From assembly GCA_963833195.1 (NCBI GenBank), contig CAWHXF010000027.1:3286001-3350000 (forward strand): a stretch of 64,000 nt of DNA, written 5' to 3'. Position 1 is the first letter of the stretch; each line of letters opens with the position of its first letter. Positions 37,896 through 46,555 of this stretch are shown here, in pieces. Position numbers and translations under genes: made by a program. The notes beneath the pieces were generated by a model that was not told the origin of the DNA, did not search any database, and saw nothing but the letters and a program-made list of their open reading frames with translations. This DNA comes from Granulosicoccus sp963833195. Lineage in GTDB: Bacteria > Pseudomonadota > Gammaproteobacteria > Granulosicoccales > Granulosicoccaceae.

Positions 37896-39194
37896 ATGAG
37901 CGCCGCACGCGAGCCGCTTCGGTTCGTGCACACCGCCGACCTGCACCTGGACTCGCCGCTGCGCTCGCTCGCGACGCGCGACCCTTCGCTCGCGCACGCG
38001 GTGCGCACGGCGAGCCGCACGGCGCTGACGCGCACGGTGGACCTGTGCGTGGACGAGGCGGTCGACGCGCTCGTGATCGCCGGGGATCTCTACGACGGCG
38101 ACCAGCGCAGCATGCATACCGCCGCCGCGCTCACTCGCGAGATGCGCCGGCTGCACGAGGCCGGCATCCCGGTCTACACCGTGCGCGGCAACCACGACGC
38201 CCGGTCGCGCATCACGCGCGAGCTGGCGCTGCCCGACAACGTGCACGGCTACGACGGTCGCGGCGGCACCCACCTGTTCGACGGCGGCCGCGCGGCCTTC
38301 CACGGGATCAGCTTCACGAAGGCCCACGCCCCGGAGTCGCTCGTGCCGAAGCTGTGCGCGCCGCGCCCCGACGCCTGGAACGTCGGGCTGCTGCACACGA
38401 GCCTCGCGGGCGCCGAAGGGCACGACGTCTACGCGCCCTGCTCGCTCGCCGACCTCGAAAGTCTGGGGTACGACTACTGGGCGCTCGGCCACGTGCACGT
38501 GCGCGCTGTCCACCGCGAACACGCCCCCGCGATCGTCATGCCCGGCAACCCGCAGGGGCGCGACATGGGCGAGGACGGCCCGAGGAGCGTCACGCTCGTC
38601 ACGCTCGACGAGGTCGCGGGCACGCGTCTCGAGACGCGTACCGTGGGCCCCGCGCGCTTCGAGCGCATCGTCGTCGACGCCGCGGGCGCGGCCGACTGGC
38701 AGGCCCTCGTGCGGTCGTGCGAGGACGCGCTCGTCGAGCGGCGCGAGGCGCTCGATGAGGAGCAGCTGATCTGCCGCGTGGAGCTTGCTGGCGAGTCCCC
38801 GCTCGCGTGGCGCGCGGCGCGCGACGCGGACGTGCTCGAGGAGCTGCTGCGCGGCACCGCCGAAGGGCTCGACGGCACGTGGATCGACCGGGTGCGCTCG
38901 TCGCTGCGCGCGCCGGCCTCGCCCGGCGATGGCGCGAACGACGACACGCTGCATCGGTTGACCGACCTCGTCGACGAGGACCTGCTCGCCTCGCCGGAGC
39001 TCGGCGAGCGCGTGCGCATGGAGCTCGCCGAGTTTCTGAGAAAGATGCCCAAGGGCTTTCGCGACCGGCTCGGCGAGACCGAAGCGGAGAGCGAGACCGC
39101 GGTGGCGGCCCTGCTGCGCGAGGGCAGCCGGGAGCTGCTGATGCGCCTGCATCCGGACGGCGCCGGCGACGGGCCCGCCGAAGCGGAGCGCTGA
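37896..39194 (+). CDS. YhaO/SbcD-like metallophosphoesterase (DNA repair exonuclease)
   Basis: The 432-residue protein has the five phosphoesterase motifs in order: HTADLHLDSPLR (Asp, His), AGDLYDGD, RGNHDARS, LLHTS and WALGHVH. These bind two metal ions in the Mre11/SbcD nuclease family. The C-terminal ~180 residues include a capping domain. It ends 4 bp before the large ATPase gene, the usual nuclease/ATPase pairing. The partner is YhaN-like, so I call this YhaO-like. The expected role is trimming or opening DNA ends during repair. Confidence 0.88.
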   Translation: MSAAREPLRFVHTADLHLDSPLRSLATRDPSLAHAVRTASRTALTRTVDLCVDEAVDALVIAGDLYDGDQRSMHTAAALTREMRRLHEAGIPVYTVRGNHDARSRITRELALPDNVHGYDGRGGTHLFDGGRAAFHGISFTKAHAPESLVPKLCAPRPDAWNVGLLHTSLAGAEGHDVYAPCSLADLESLGYDYWALGHVHVRAVHREHAPAIVMPGNPQGRDMGEDGPRSVTLVTLDEVAGTRLETRTVGPARFERIVVDAAGAADWQALVRSCEDALVERREALDEEQLICRVELAGESPLAWRAARDADVLEELLRGTAEGLDGTWIDRVRSSLRAPASPGDGANDDTLHRLTDLVDEDLLASPELGERVRMELAEFLRKMPKGFRDRLGETEAESETAVAALLREGSRELLMRLHPDGAGDGPAEAER

Positions 39195-39198
39195 AGGC

Positions 39199-42100
39199 GT
39201 GCGCATCGACCGGCTCGAGCTCGCCGCCTTCGGCCACTTCACCGACCACGCGCTGGATTTCGGCGCGCCGCCCGACTCCGGCGAGCCGGACCTGCACGTC
39301 GTGTACGGCCCGAACGAGGCGGGCAAGTCGACGACGCTCGCGGCCGTGGCGGAGCTGCTGCACGGCATGCCGCACCGATCGCGCTGGGCGTTCCGCCACG
39401 ACAACGCGACGCTCGAGATCGGCGCGCGGCTCGGCGCCGGCGGCGCACCGCTCGAGGTCCGGCGGTTCAAGAACCGGCTCGTCGACGGCGGCGGGCGCGC
39501 GCTCGATGCGAGCGCGATCGACGTGCACGGGCTCTCGATCGACGAGTACCGCGCGCGCTTCTCGCTCGACGAGCGCACCCTGGAGCGCGGCAGCGACGAG
39601 ATCCTCGCGCAGCAGGGCGAGATCGGCGCCGCGCTGTTCTCGGCCGCCGCGGGCCTCGCCGACCTTGGCGAGCGCCTGGAGCGCGCCATGGCGCCGGCCG
39701 ACGCGTTCTACCTGCCCAGGAAACGCACCGGGATCGATCTCGTCGAGTTGAAGGCCGAGCTCGAGCGCGTGGACGCCGAGCTTCGCGAGCGCGACGTCGA
39801 CACGACCGCGTGGACCGAGATGCGCTCGACGACGGACGCCGCGCGCGCGAGCCACGCGGAACAGGAGGCACTCGTCGCACGGCTCGAGACCGAGCGTGCC
39901 GCGCTCGCGCGTCGCGAGGCGGCGGCTTCCGGCGCCGTGCAGAGGAAGGATCTTCTGGCGAAGCTCGTGGCGCTCGAGGGGGCGGTCGAGATGGCGCCCG
40001 CGGAGATCGAGCGCGTGCAGGCAGACCTTGCCGCCTGGACCGCCGGGCGCGGCGAGCTCGACGCGCACACCGCGCAGCTCACCAGGGACACCGCCGCGCT
40101 CGCGGCGCTCGCGATCGACCGGGACGCGCTCGAGCGCGCGGACGAGATCGGCGCCCTCGCGCGCGAACGCGTGCTGATCGCCGAGCGCCGTCGCACCGAG
40201 GCCACGGACCGGCAGGACCTCGACGAGGCGTGCCGCCGCCGCGACGCGCTCGCCCGCGAACTCGGGCTGCCGGTGGACCGCGGGTCCATCGATGCGGCGG
40301 TGCCCGAGGCGACGCTCGTGCGGCTCGAAGCGCTCGCGCGCGAGCGGGCCCGGCTCGCCGCGACGCACGAATCCGCGGCGCGCGAGTTCGAGGTCGCCGC
40401 CTCGAACGCGCGGTCCGCGGGGCTCGACGCGGCCGACACGCCCGACGCGACGGACGGCGCACACGCGGGCTCGTCGGACGCGGGCGCAGGGGCCTCCGGA
40501 ACGGCGAAGACCGACCGTGCGCCTCCGGACGTGACGCTGCTGTCCGCACAGCTGAACCGGCTCGTCGAGGCCGCGCCGCTGGCCGGGCTCGATGCGCTCG
40601 TGCGCCGTCGCGACGACGCGGCGCGGGTTGCGTGCGCCGAGCTCGAGGCCCTGGCGCCGTGGCGCGGCGATGCGGACGCGCTCGCGAGCTCCCCCGCGCC
40701 GGAGCCCGCCGCGATCGCCGAGCTCGGCACGCGCGCCACCGCCCTCGCCGCGCGCGCCCGCGATCTCGAGGAGGCGGTGCGGACGCTGCGCGACGCCGAG
40801 GCCGTCAACAGCGACGCGCGCGATGCGCTCGCCATCGACGAGCTCGTGGACGATGCGGCGCTCGCACGCCTGCGCGCTACGCGCGACGGACTGCTCGCGG
40901 CCCACCGCGGCTCGATCGGATCGGGCGCGGACGCCGACGCGCTCGAACGCGAGCTCGACGCGATCGAGTCGGCGCTCGCCATGAGCGACGCGGCCGCCGA
41001 CGCGCGCGTCTCGCACGGCGACGCGCTCGCCCGGCTGCGCACGCTCGACGCCGAGCGCGCGTCGCTCACCCGCCGCGGGACGCGTCTCGAGACCGAGCGC
41101 ACCGAGCTCGTCGAGGCCGACGCGCGGCTCGCCACCGACATCGCCCGTGCCGGCGACTACCTCGGCCTGCCCGGCGCCCCGCTCGCGACGCTCGCCGGCT
41201 GGGCGCCGCGACGCGACGCGGGGCTCGAGCGCGTGGCGACGCTGCGCGCCGCCGAGGTCGACCTCGACGCCGCGCGCGAGCGGGCGCGCGCGGACGCCGC
41301 GCGCCTGGCGGAGCTGCTCGCTTCCGCTCTGCCCGACACGACTGCCGCCTCGCTCGCCGGTGCCCCGCTGGACGAGCTCCTGCCGCTCGCGAAGCGCACC
41401 GTCGACGTGGCCGTGCGCGCGCGCGAGACCCGCGAGCGCAAGATCCGCGAGCGCGTCGCGCTCGCCGACGAGCTTGACAAGCGCCGCCGGGCGCTGACCG
41501 GTGCGCGGGACGCGCTCGACGCCTGGAGGCGCGAATGGCACGGCGCTCTCGAGGGCACGGGACTGCCGGCAACCGATCCCGAGGCGGACGTCGCGCGGCT
41601 GCCACGGCTGCGCGAGCTCGGATCGGCAACGCGCGAGGCGATGGAGCTTCAGGCGAAGGTGCACGCGCTCGACGCCGCGCTGCAGCGTTTCGCGGAACGC
41701 GCCGCGGCGCTGGGGGACAGGCTTGCGCCCGACCGGAACGATGCCGCCGCCCCGTCCTCCCGGGACGACGCGCTCGCGCTCGTGGCGGGCCTCGAGTCGC
41801 GCCTCGCCGAGGCGCGGCGGGTGAACGGGCTGGCCGCCGCGTTGCGCGAGGGCGTGGACGCCGCCGCGCGCGCGAGCGATGCGGCCCGCGATGCGCTCGC
41901 GCCGACACTCGCGCGCCTGGACGCCGCGCGCGAGCGCTGTGCTGCCGCCGATGTCGAGGCGCTGGGCGAGGCGATCCGGCGCGCGGCGCGGCGCACGGAA
42001 CTCGCCGAGCGGCTCGACGGCGTCGAGGCGAGCCTGCGCGACGCGCTCGGCGAGAGCGACCTCGACGCCGCGCTCGAGAATCATGCGCCCGCCGAGCGCG

Positions 42101-42780
42101 ACGAGCTCGCGGCCGAGCGCGCCGCGCTCGAATCGCGTCTCGCGATCGAGCGGCGCGAGCTCGACGAGCGGCTCGTGGCGCTCCGCACCGGCGAGCGCGC
42201 GCTCGAGCACCTCGACGACGGCGCGGTCGTGGCGGAGCTCCAGGCGAAGCGCGCCACCGTATTGCACGAGATCGAGACGCGCGGGCTCGAGACGCTGCGG
42301 TTGCGCCTCGGCCGCCTCGCGCTGGAAGCCGGGTTGAACCGCTTCCGCGAGCGCCACAGGAGCGGAATGATGGAGCACGCGCGGCGCGCGTTCGTCGCGC
42401 TGACCGACGGGCAGTTCGCGGACCTGCGCGCCCGCCCCGACGACAAGGGCCGCGAGCGCCTGGTCGGCGTGCGCAGCGACGGTGGCACGCTCGACACCGA
42501 CCGGATGTCCACCGGCACCCGCTTCCAGCTCTTCCTCGCGCTGCGCGTGGCCGCCTGGCACGAGTACGCCGACGGGCGCGTGCCGCTGCCGTTCGTCGCC
42601 GACGACATCCTGGAGAGCTTCGACGAGCGGCGTACCGCGGCCGCGTTCGGGCTGATGACGGACATGGCCCGACGCGGGCAGGTGATCTACCTGACCCACC
42701 ATCGGCACCTGGCCGACATCGCGCGGGCGGCGCACGCGGGGGTGCGGGTGCACGAGCTGCCGGCGCGCGGGGTGCGTTGA
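39199..42780 (+). CDS. YhaN-like SMC/Rad50-type ATPase
   Basis: The 1193-residue protein starts at GTG 39199. The N-terminus has RIDRLELAAFGHFTDHALDF and Walker A GPNEAGKST. The middle is ~800 residues of Ala/Arg/Glu/Asp/Leu heptad-like coiled coil. The C-terminus has MSTGTRFQLFLALRVAAW (signature) and VPLPFVADDILESFDE (Walker B), followed by THHRHL. No CxxC zinc hook is seen in the coil, which fits the YhaN branch rather than SbcC/Rad50. It would tether DNA and gate the YhaO-like nuclease encoded just upstream. Frames on the opposite strand of this gene are long but are a side effect of its GC-rich codons. Confidence 0.88.
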   Translation: MRIDRLELAAFGHFTDHALDFGAPPDSGEPDLHVVYGPNEAGKSTTLAAVAELLHGMPHRSRWAFRHDNATLEIGARLGAGGAPLEVRRFKNRLVDGGGRALDASAIDVHGLSIDEYRARFSLDERTLERGSDEILAQQGEIGAALFSAAAGLADLGERLERAMAPADAFYLPRKRTGIDLVELKAELERVDAELRERDVDTTAWTEMRSTTDAARASHAEQEALVARLETERAALARREAAASGAVQRKDLLAKLVALEGAVEMAPAEIERVQADLAAWTAGRGELDAHTAQLTRDTAALAALAIDRDALERADEIGALARERVLIAERRRTEATDRQDLDEACRRRDALARELGLPVDRGSIDAAVPEATLVRLEALARERARLAATHESAAREFEVAASNARSAGLDAADTPDATDGAHAGSSDAGAGASGTAKTDRAPPDVTLLSAQLNRLVEAAPLAGLDALVRRRDDAARVACAELEALAPWRGDADALASSPAPEPAAIAELGTRATALAARARDLEEAVRTLRDAEAVNSDARDALAIDELVDDAALARLRATRDGLLAAHRGSIGSGADADALERELDAIESALAMSDAAADARVSHGDALARLRTLDAERASLTRRGTRLETERTELVEADARLATDIARAGDYLGLPGAPLATLAGWAPRRDAGLERVATLRAAEVDLDAARERARADAARLAELLASALPDTTAASLAGAPLDELLPLAKRTVDVAVRARETRERKIRERVALADELDKRRRALTGARDALDAWRREWHGALEGTGLPATDPEADVARLPRLRELGSATREAMELQAKVHALDAALQRFAERAAALGDRLAPDRNDAAAPSSRDDALALVAGLESRLAEARRVNGLAAALREGVDAAARASDAARDALAPTLARLDAARERCAAADVEALGEAIRRAARRTELAERLDGVEASLRDALGESDLDAALENHAPAERDELAAERAALESRLAIERRELDERLVALRTGERALEHLDDGAVVAELQAKRATVLHEIETRGLETLRLRLGRLALEAGLNRFRERHRSGMMEHARRAFVALTDGQFADLRARPDDKGRERLVGVRSDGGTLDTDRMSTGTRFQLFLALRVAAWHEYADGRVPLPFVADDILESFDERRTAAAFGLMTDMARRGQVIYLTHHRHLADIARAAHAGVRVHELPARGVR

Positions 42781-42927
42781 GGGCGCGCTATCGCGCTCCG
42801 GATACCCGTGGCGTGTCGCGCGCGATGGTGTCCGCCGGCGTTGTCACGACGCTTCGCGGTGCGATTGCCGGACGCGTTGAACTATCCGGTAGCCTGCCGG
42901 TTGATGATCGAGCGCGGAGCATGAGTC

Positions 42928-43291
42928 GTGGAGCAGTCCGATTACATCGTATATGTGGATGAAAGCGGAGACCATGGGCTTGCGCAACCGGATCCGACGT
43001 ACCCGATCTTCGTGCTTGCCTTTTGCGTCTTCCGCAAGGACCACTACTGCAACTCAGTGGTGCCTTCGGTCCAGCGTCTGAAGTTCGGCCATTTTGGCCA
43101 CGATCAGATCGTGCTGCACGAACGCGAAATCCGGAAAGGCACGGGCAACTTCGCCGTGCTCTCCACCAAGGAGAAAACTTCGCTGACAAACGCAGCAACT
43201 CGACGGGCATGCAGTTCGCCGACCTGATCGCACGTCCCATTGGCCTGCACTGCCTGCGGCCGGAACAGCCGAATCGATCCTTCGACTCACT
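42928..43291 (+). pseudogene. DUF3800 gene remnant with a large internal loss
   Basis: A GTG start gives a good DUF3800 N-terminus: DYIVYVDESGDHGL, YPIFVLAFCVFRKDHYCNS, KFGHFGHDQIVLHEREIRKG (catalytic-type acids). After GNFAVLSTKE it jumps, in another frame, to the family's C-terminal block (ADKRSNSTGMQFADLIARP, IGLHCLRPEQPNRSF). Roughly 100-130 residues between these blocks are missing, and the extreme C-terminus is gone as well. Base composition is lower in GC than its neighbours, which suggests foreign origin. DUF3800 proteins have an RNase H-like fold and often sit in defence or mobile regions. This copy cannot make a whole protein. Confidence 0.75.
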
Positions 43292-43294
43292 GCC

Positions 43295-43438
43295 GAGGGC
43301 ACCCGGGAAGGGCGAGAGCGTCAGCGGCGTGGCCCCGTGCCGGTACAGATCGAGCAACGCGCGGGCCGATGCGGCCACGAGCGCGAGGCCCGCGAGGACG
43401 AACGCGGTAGGCACGCCAAACAGGAGCGCCCTCGACAA
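43295..43438 (-). pseudogene. Truncated membrane-protein gene fragment
   Basis: An ATG at 43438 opens MSRALLFGVPTAFVLAGLAL, then ASARALLDLYRHGATPLTLSPFPGALG, before the frame enters sequence antisense to the DUF3800 remnant. A first helix followed by RHGATPLT-like text weakly resembles isoprenylcysteine methyltransferase-type proteins (GxGTPxPF), but too little is left to be sure. It starts 11 bp after the tctA stop on the same strand and is probably the 5' end of a gene cut by the event that damaged the DUF3800 gene. Confidence 0.45.
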
Positions 43439-43448
43439 GGCCGGCTGC

Positions 43449-44954
43449 TCAGGCCCGCGCGGCCGCGCCGCGGCGCCGCGGCACCAGCGCCGGCACGACG
43501 AGCGCCGCCGCCGCCAGCGCGTACAACGTCAGGCTCGTGCCCGACTCGACGAGGATCCCCCAGTCGCCGGCCGAGATCGACAGCGCCCGGCGCAGGTTGT
43601 CCTCGAACAGCCCGCCGAGCACGAAGCCGAGGATGACCGGCGCCAGCGGCACGTCAAGCTTCCTGAGCAGCCAGCCGAGCGCGCCCAGGCCCGTGATCAT
43701 CCACAGGTCGAAGGGGTTGCCGACGATCGAGTAGACGCCGGCGAACGCGAGCAGCCCGATCAGCGGCGTCAGGTAGTGCTGCGGCAGGGTCAGCATGCGC
43801 GCGAAGAGCCCCACCAGCGGCAGGTTGATGACGAGCAGCGCCACGTTGCCGATGTACATCGACGCGATCAGCCCCCAGGCGATCTCGGGGCGCTGGGTGA
43901 ACATCAGCGGACCGGGCTGCACGTCGAACAGCAGCAACGCCCCGAGCAGGATCGCGGTCGTGCCGGAGCCCGGGATCCCGAGGGTCAGCATCGGCACCAT
44001 CGCACCGGTGGCCGCGCCGTTGTTCGCTGACTCAGGCGCGGCGAGCCCGCGCGGGTCGCCATGGCCGAAGCGGCCGTTGTCGCTGCCGGCGATGCGCTTC
44101 TCGGTGCCGTAGGCGACGGCCGAGGCGACCGAGGCGCCGGTGCCGGGCAGCACGCCGATGAAGAACCCGAGCAGCGAGCAGCGCAGGATCGTCCACTTCG
44201 TCGCAGCGAGATCCGCCAGGCGCACGAAGCTCGAGTCCACGGGCAGCGTGCGCAGCTTCCCGCGCGCCTGCTGCTCGACGAGGTGGAAGAGCTCGGCCAT
44301 GCCGAACAGCCCGATCACGACGACCAGGAAGTCGACGCCGGCGAGCAGGTCCGGCACGCCGAAGGTGAATCGCATGACGCCGGTGTTGGCGTCGATGCCG
44401 ATGGTCGCGAGCATCAGTCCGATCAGCGCCGCGATCAGCGTCTTGACGGCGCGGTTGCCGACGAGAGAGGCGAGGGAGGCGAACGCGAACACCATCAGCG
44501 CGACGTAGTCCGACGGCGAGAAGCGCACCGCGACGTCGGCGAGCACAGGGCCGAAGAGCGTCAGCAGCACCACGCCGATGCTCCCGCCGACGAACGAGGC
44601 TATCGCGGAGAGCGACAGCGCCCGGCCGGCGTCTCCTGCCAGTGCCATCGGGTGGCCGTCGAGCGTCGTCATGACCGCGCTCGCGTCCCCGGGCACGTTC
44701 AGCAGGATCGAGGAGATGCGCCCGCCGTACTCGGCGCCGTAGTAGATGCCGGCGAGCAGGATCAGCGCGCTTTCGGGCGGCAGGCCGAGTCCGTAGGCAA
44801 TCGGCAGCAGGATCGCCACGCCGTTGATCGGGCCGATCCCCGGCAGCGCACCGATCAGCGTGCCGGCGAAGCTGCCCAGCAGCACCAGCATCAGGTTGAA
44901 CGGGGTCAGCGCGACGCCGAATCCGGTCGCGAGGCCCTGCAGCGCGTCACCCAT
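43449..44954 (-). CDS. tctA: Tripartite tricarboxylate transporter, large permease TctA
   Basis: The 501-residue protein has about 12 helices and two copies of the TctA signature: GALPGIGPINGVAILLP near residue 38 and TLGIPGSGTTAILLGALLL near residue 350. FGVPDLLAGVDFLVVVIGLFGMAEL is also typical. TctA forms the transport path of the tripartite importer with TctB and the periplasmic TctC. It is the last intact gene of tctCBA, 12 bp after tctB. Confidence 0.93.
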   Translation of the reverse strand: MGDALQGLATGFGVALTPFNLMLVLLGSFAGTLIGALPGIGPINGVAILLPIAYGLGLPPESALILLAGIYYGAEYGGRISSILLNVPGDASAVMTTLDGHPMALAGDAGRALSLSAIASFVGGSIGVVLLTLFGPVLADVAVRFSPSDYVALMVFAFASLASLVGNRAVKTLIAALIGLMLATIGIDANTGVMRFTFGVPDLLAGVDFLVVVIGLFGMAELFHLVEQQARGKLRTLPVDSSFVRLADLAATKWTILRCSLLGFFIGVLPGTGASVASAVAYGTEKRIAGSDNGRFGHGDPRGLAAPESANNGAATGAMVPMLTLGIPGSGTTAILLGALLLFDVQPGPLMFTQRPEIAWGLIASMYIGNVALLVINLPLVGLFARMLTLPQHYLTPLIGLLAFAGVYSIVGNPFDLWMITGLGALGWLLRKLDVPLAPVILGFVLGGLFEDNLRRALSISAGDWGILVESGTSLTLYALAAAALVVPALVPRRRGAAARA

Positions 44955-44966
44955 GGGGCATTCGTC

Positions 44967-45404
44967 TCACAGCCGGGGCAAGGGCCCGGCGGGCAGGTTC
45001 AGTCCGAGCAGGCCCGCCCCGACGAGGTAGCCGAGCGCGCCGGCCACCGCGCCGAAGCCGACCGCGCGCAGCGTTCGCGCACCGAGCAGCAGCGACAGCG
45101 CGGTGCAGAAGCCGAACGTCGCGAACGCGAAGCCGAACGGCTCGTAGAGCTCGGCATAGGCGATCAGCAGCGCGACGGTCGCCACCAGGCGCACGAGCGA
45201 GCGCCGATCGACGTCGAGCGCGTGGGTGTCGGGCCGGACGAACACGACCAGCAGGCACGGCACCAGCACCGCGGCCAGCAGCCGTGGCCAGCTCTCCGGG
45301 CCGAGCGGGTCGTACTGGAACGGTGCCGTGATGACGGTGAACGCGAACCACGCGTAGCCCGCCGTCAGCGCGAGCAGCACGCTCGTGAAGACCCGATCGG
45401 CCAT
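44967..45404 (-). CDS. tctB: Tripartite tricarboxylate transporter, small permease TctB
   Basis: The 145-residue protein has four helices and the TctB pattern GPESWPRLLAAVLVPC near residue 36, with a C-terminal pair of helices ending LGLNLPAGPL. TctB is the small membrane partner of TctA. It lies between tctC and tctA. Confidence 0.9.
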   Translation of the reverse strand: MADRVFTSVLLALTAGYAWFAFTVITAPFQYDPLGPESWPRLLAAVLVPCLLVVFVRPDTHALDVDRRSLVRLVATVALLIAYAELYEPFGFAFATFGFCTALSLLLGARTLRAVGFGAVAGALGYLVGAGLLGLNLPAGPLPRL

Positions 45405-45436
45405 GTCCGTACGCCCCTTGCCGGCCCGGCGGTGGC

Positions 45437-46408
45437 CTACTCGATCAGGCCCGCCTCCCTGGCCACCCCGCGCAGCTCGCCGATCAGCGTCTTGACCTGC
45501 GCGTCGAGCTCCTCGCCGGACAGGTTCAGCGGCAGCAGGCCCTTCTCCTTCTGCACCGCCGCCCATTCCTCGGTGCCGTAGGCCGCATCGAAGGCGTCGA
45601 CCCAGGCCGCGTAGTCCTCGTCCGGGACCTCCTTGCCCATGTAGAAGCCGCGCATGATCGTCCACTCGGCATCGAAGCCCTCCTCCTTGGCGGTCGGGAA
45701 CTCGGCAAAGGGCTCGGGCAGGCGCTCCGGCGCCATGACCGCCAGCATGCGCAGGTCGCCGGACTCCAGGTAGGACGTCATCTCGCCGACGTCGCCCATG
45801 TACACGCCGATCTGCTCGCCGAGCAGCCCCGCGATCGCCGCGCCGCCGCCGTCGTAGGCGACGTAGCGCATCGCCTTCGGGTCCGCGCCGACGGACTTCA
45901 GCAGCAGCGCGCCCTTCATCCAGTCCTGCGAGCCGACCGAGCCGCCGGCACCGACGACGACCGAGGCCGGGTCCTCGCCGAAGTCGGCCATGAGGTCGGC
46001 GAGGGTCGCGTACTCGCTGTCCGCCTTGACAATCACGGCGCCGAAGTCGGCGCCGGCGGTGGCGAGGAAGCGCGCGTCCTCCTCGGTCCACTCGCCGTAC
46101 TTGCCGGTGGCGATGTTCAGCAGGGAGCCGGACGAGAACGCGACGATGGCGCTGGGGTCGTCGGTGCGGCTGGTATTGAACAGGTTGTAGGCGACCGCGC
46201 CGATGCCGCCGGGCATGAAGGTGACCGCGAGCGGCTCGCCCAGGGCATCGCCGAGACCCTCCTGCGCGACGCGGCAGGTAAGGTCGAAGCCGCCGCCGGG
46301 CTGGGCCGGAGCGATGCACTCGGGATCGTCGACGTCGGCGCGGACGAACGAGGTGCCGAGTACGAGGCTCGTACCGGCGGCAAGGACAAAGAGCCTGGCG
46401 AATCTCAC
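45437..46408 (-). CDS. tctC: Tripartite tricarboxylate transporter, binding protein TctC
   Basis: The 323-residue protein starts at GTG 46408 and has a signal peptide (RFARLFVLAAGTSLVLGTSFVRA). The mature part opens ECIAPAQPGGGFDLTCR, the family's ligand-loop motif, followed by MPGGIGAVAYNLFN and VGAGGSVGSQDW. TctC proteins bind citrate or other di/tricarboxylates in the periplasm and hand them to TctAB. The ligand here is unknown. Its promoter region is shared with the divergent two-component genes and holds the 11-bp repeats. Confidence 0.92.
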   Translation of the reverse strand: MRFARLFVLAAGTSLVLGTSFVRADVDDPECIAPAQPGGGFDLTCRVAQEGLGDALGEPLAVTFMPGGIGAVAYNLFNTSRTDDPSAIVAFSSGSLLNIATGKYGEWTEEDARFLATAGADFGAVIVKADSEYATLADLMADFGEDPASVVVGAGGSVGSQDWMKGALLLKSVGADPKAMRYVAYDGGGAAIAGLLGEQIGVYMGDVGEMTSYLESGDLRMLAVMAPERLPEPFAEFPTAKEEGFDAEWTIMRGFYMGKEVPDEDYAAWVDAFDAAYGTEEWAAVQKEKGLLPLNLSGEELDAQVKTLIGELRGVAREAGLIE

Positions 46409-46452
46409 GGGGGCAATGCTCCATCGGGTGGGGTTCGGTCGCGGACCCTACG

Positions 46453-46519
46453 CCGGGTCACTGACCCGGTGCTGAGCTGGAACTGACCCGAAGCTGACAC
46501 GCCGGTCGGCAGGTATTCT
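46453..46519 (+). promoter_or_regulatory. Four 11-bp direct repeats and -10 box: response-regulator site
   Basis: TGACCCGGTGC, TGAGCTGGAAC, TGACCCGAAGC and TGACACGCCGG follow one another without gap from 46462 to 46505. Each begins with TGA and has an exact 11-bp period, which is the layout used by OmpR/PhoB-type dimers in tandem. The first repeat is also half of a perfect 17-bp palindrome (46453-46469). A -10-like TATTCT (46514-46519) starts 8 bp after the last repeat, the position expected where an activator replaces the -35. It lies between tctC and the response regulator gene. Confidence 0.65.
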
Positions 46520-46555
46520 CGGACCCGTCATACGGACAGGAGCGTTCCGCCCGCC

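Noticed and set aside
38599..42753. A 4.1-kb open frame antisense to the YhaN gene
   Set aside because: It mirrors the GC-rich third positions of the real gene. The sense strand has clear Walker motifs and the antisense has none.
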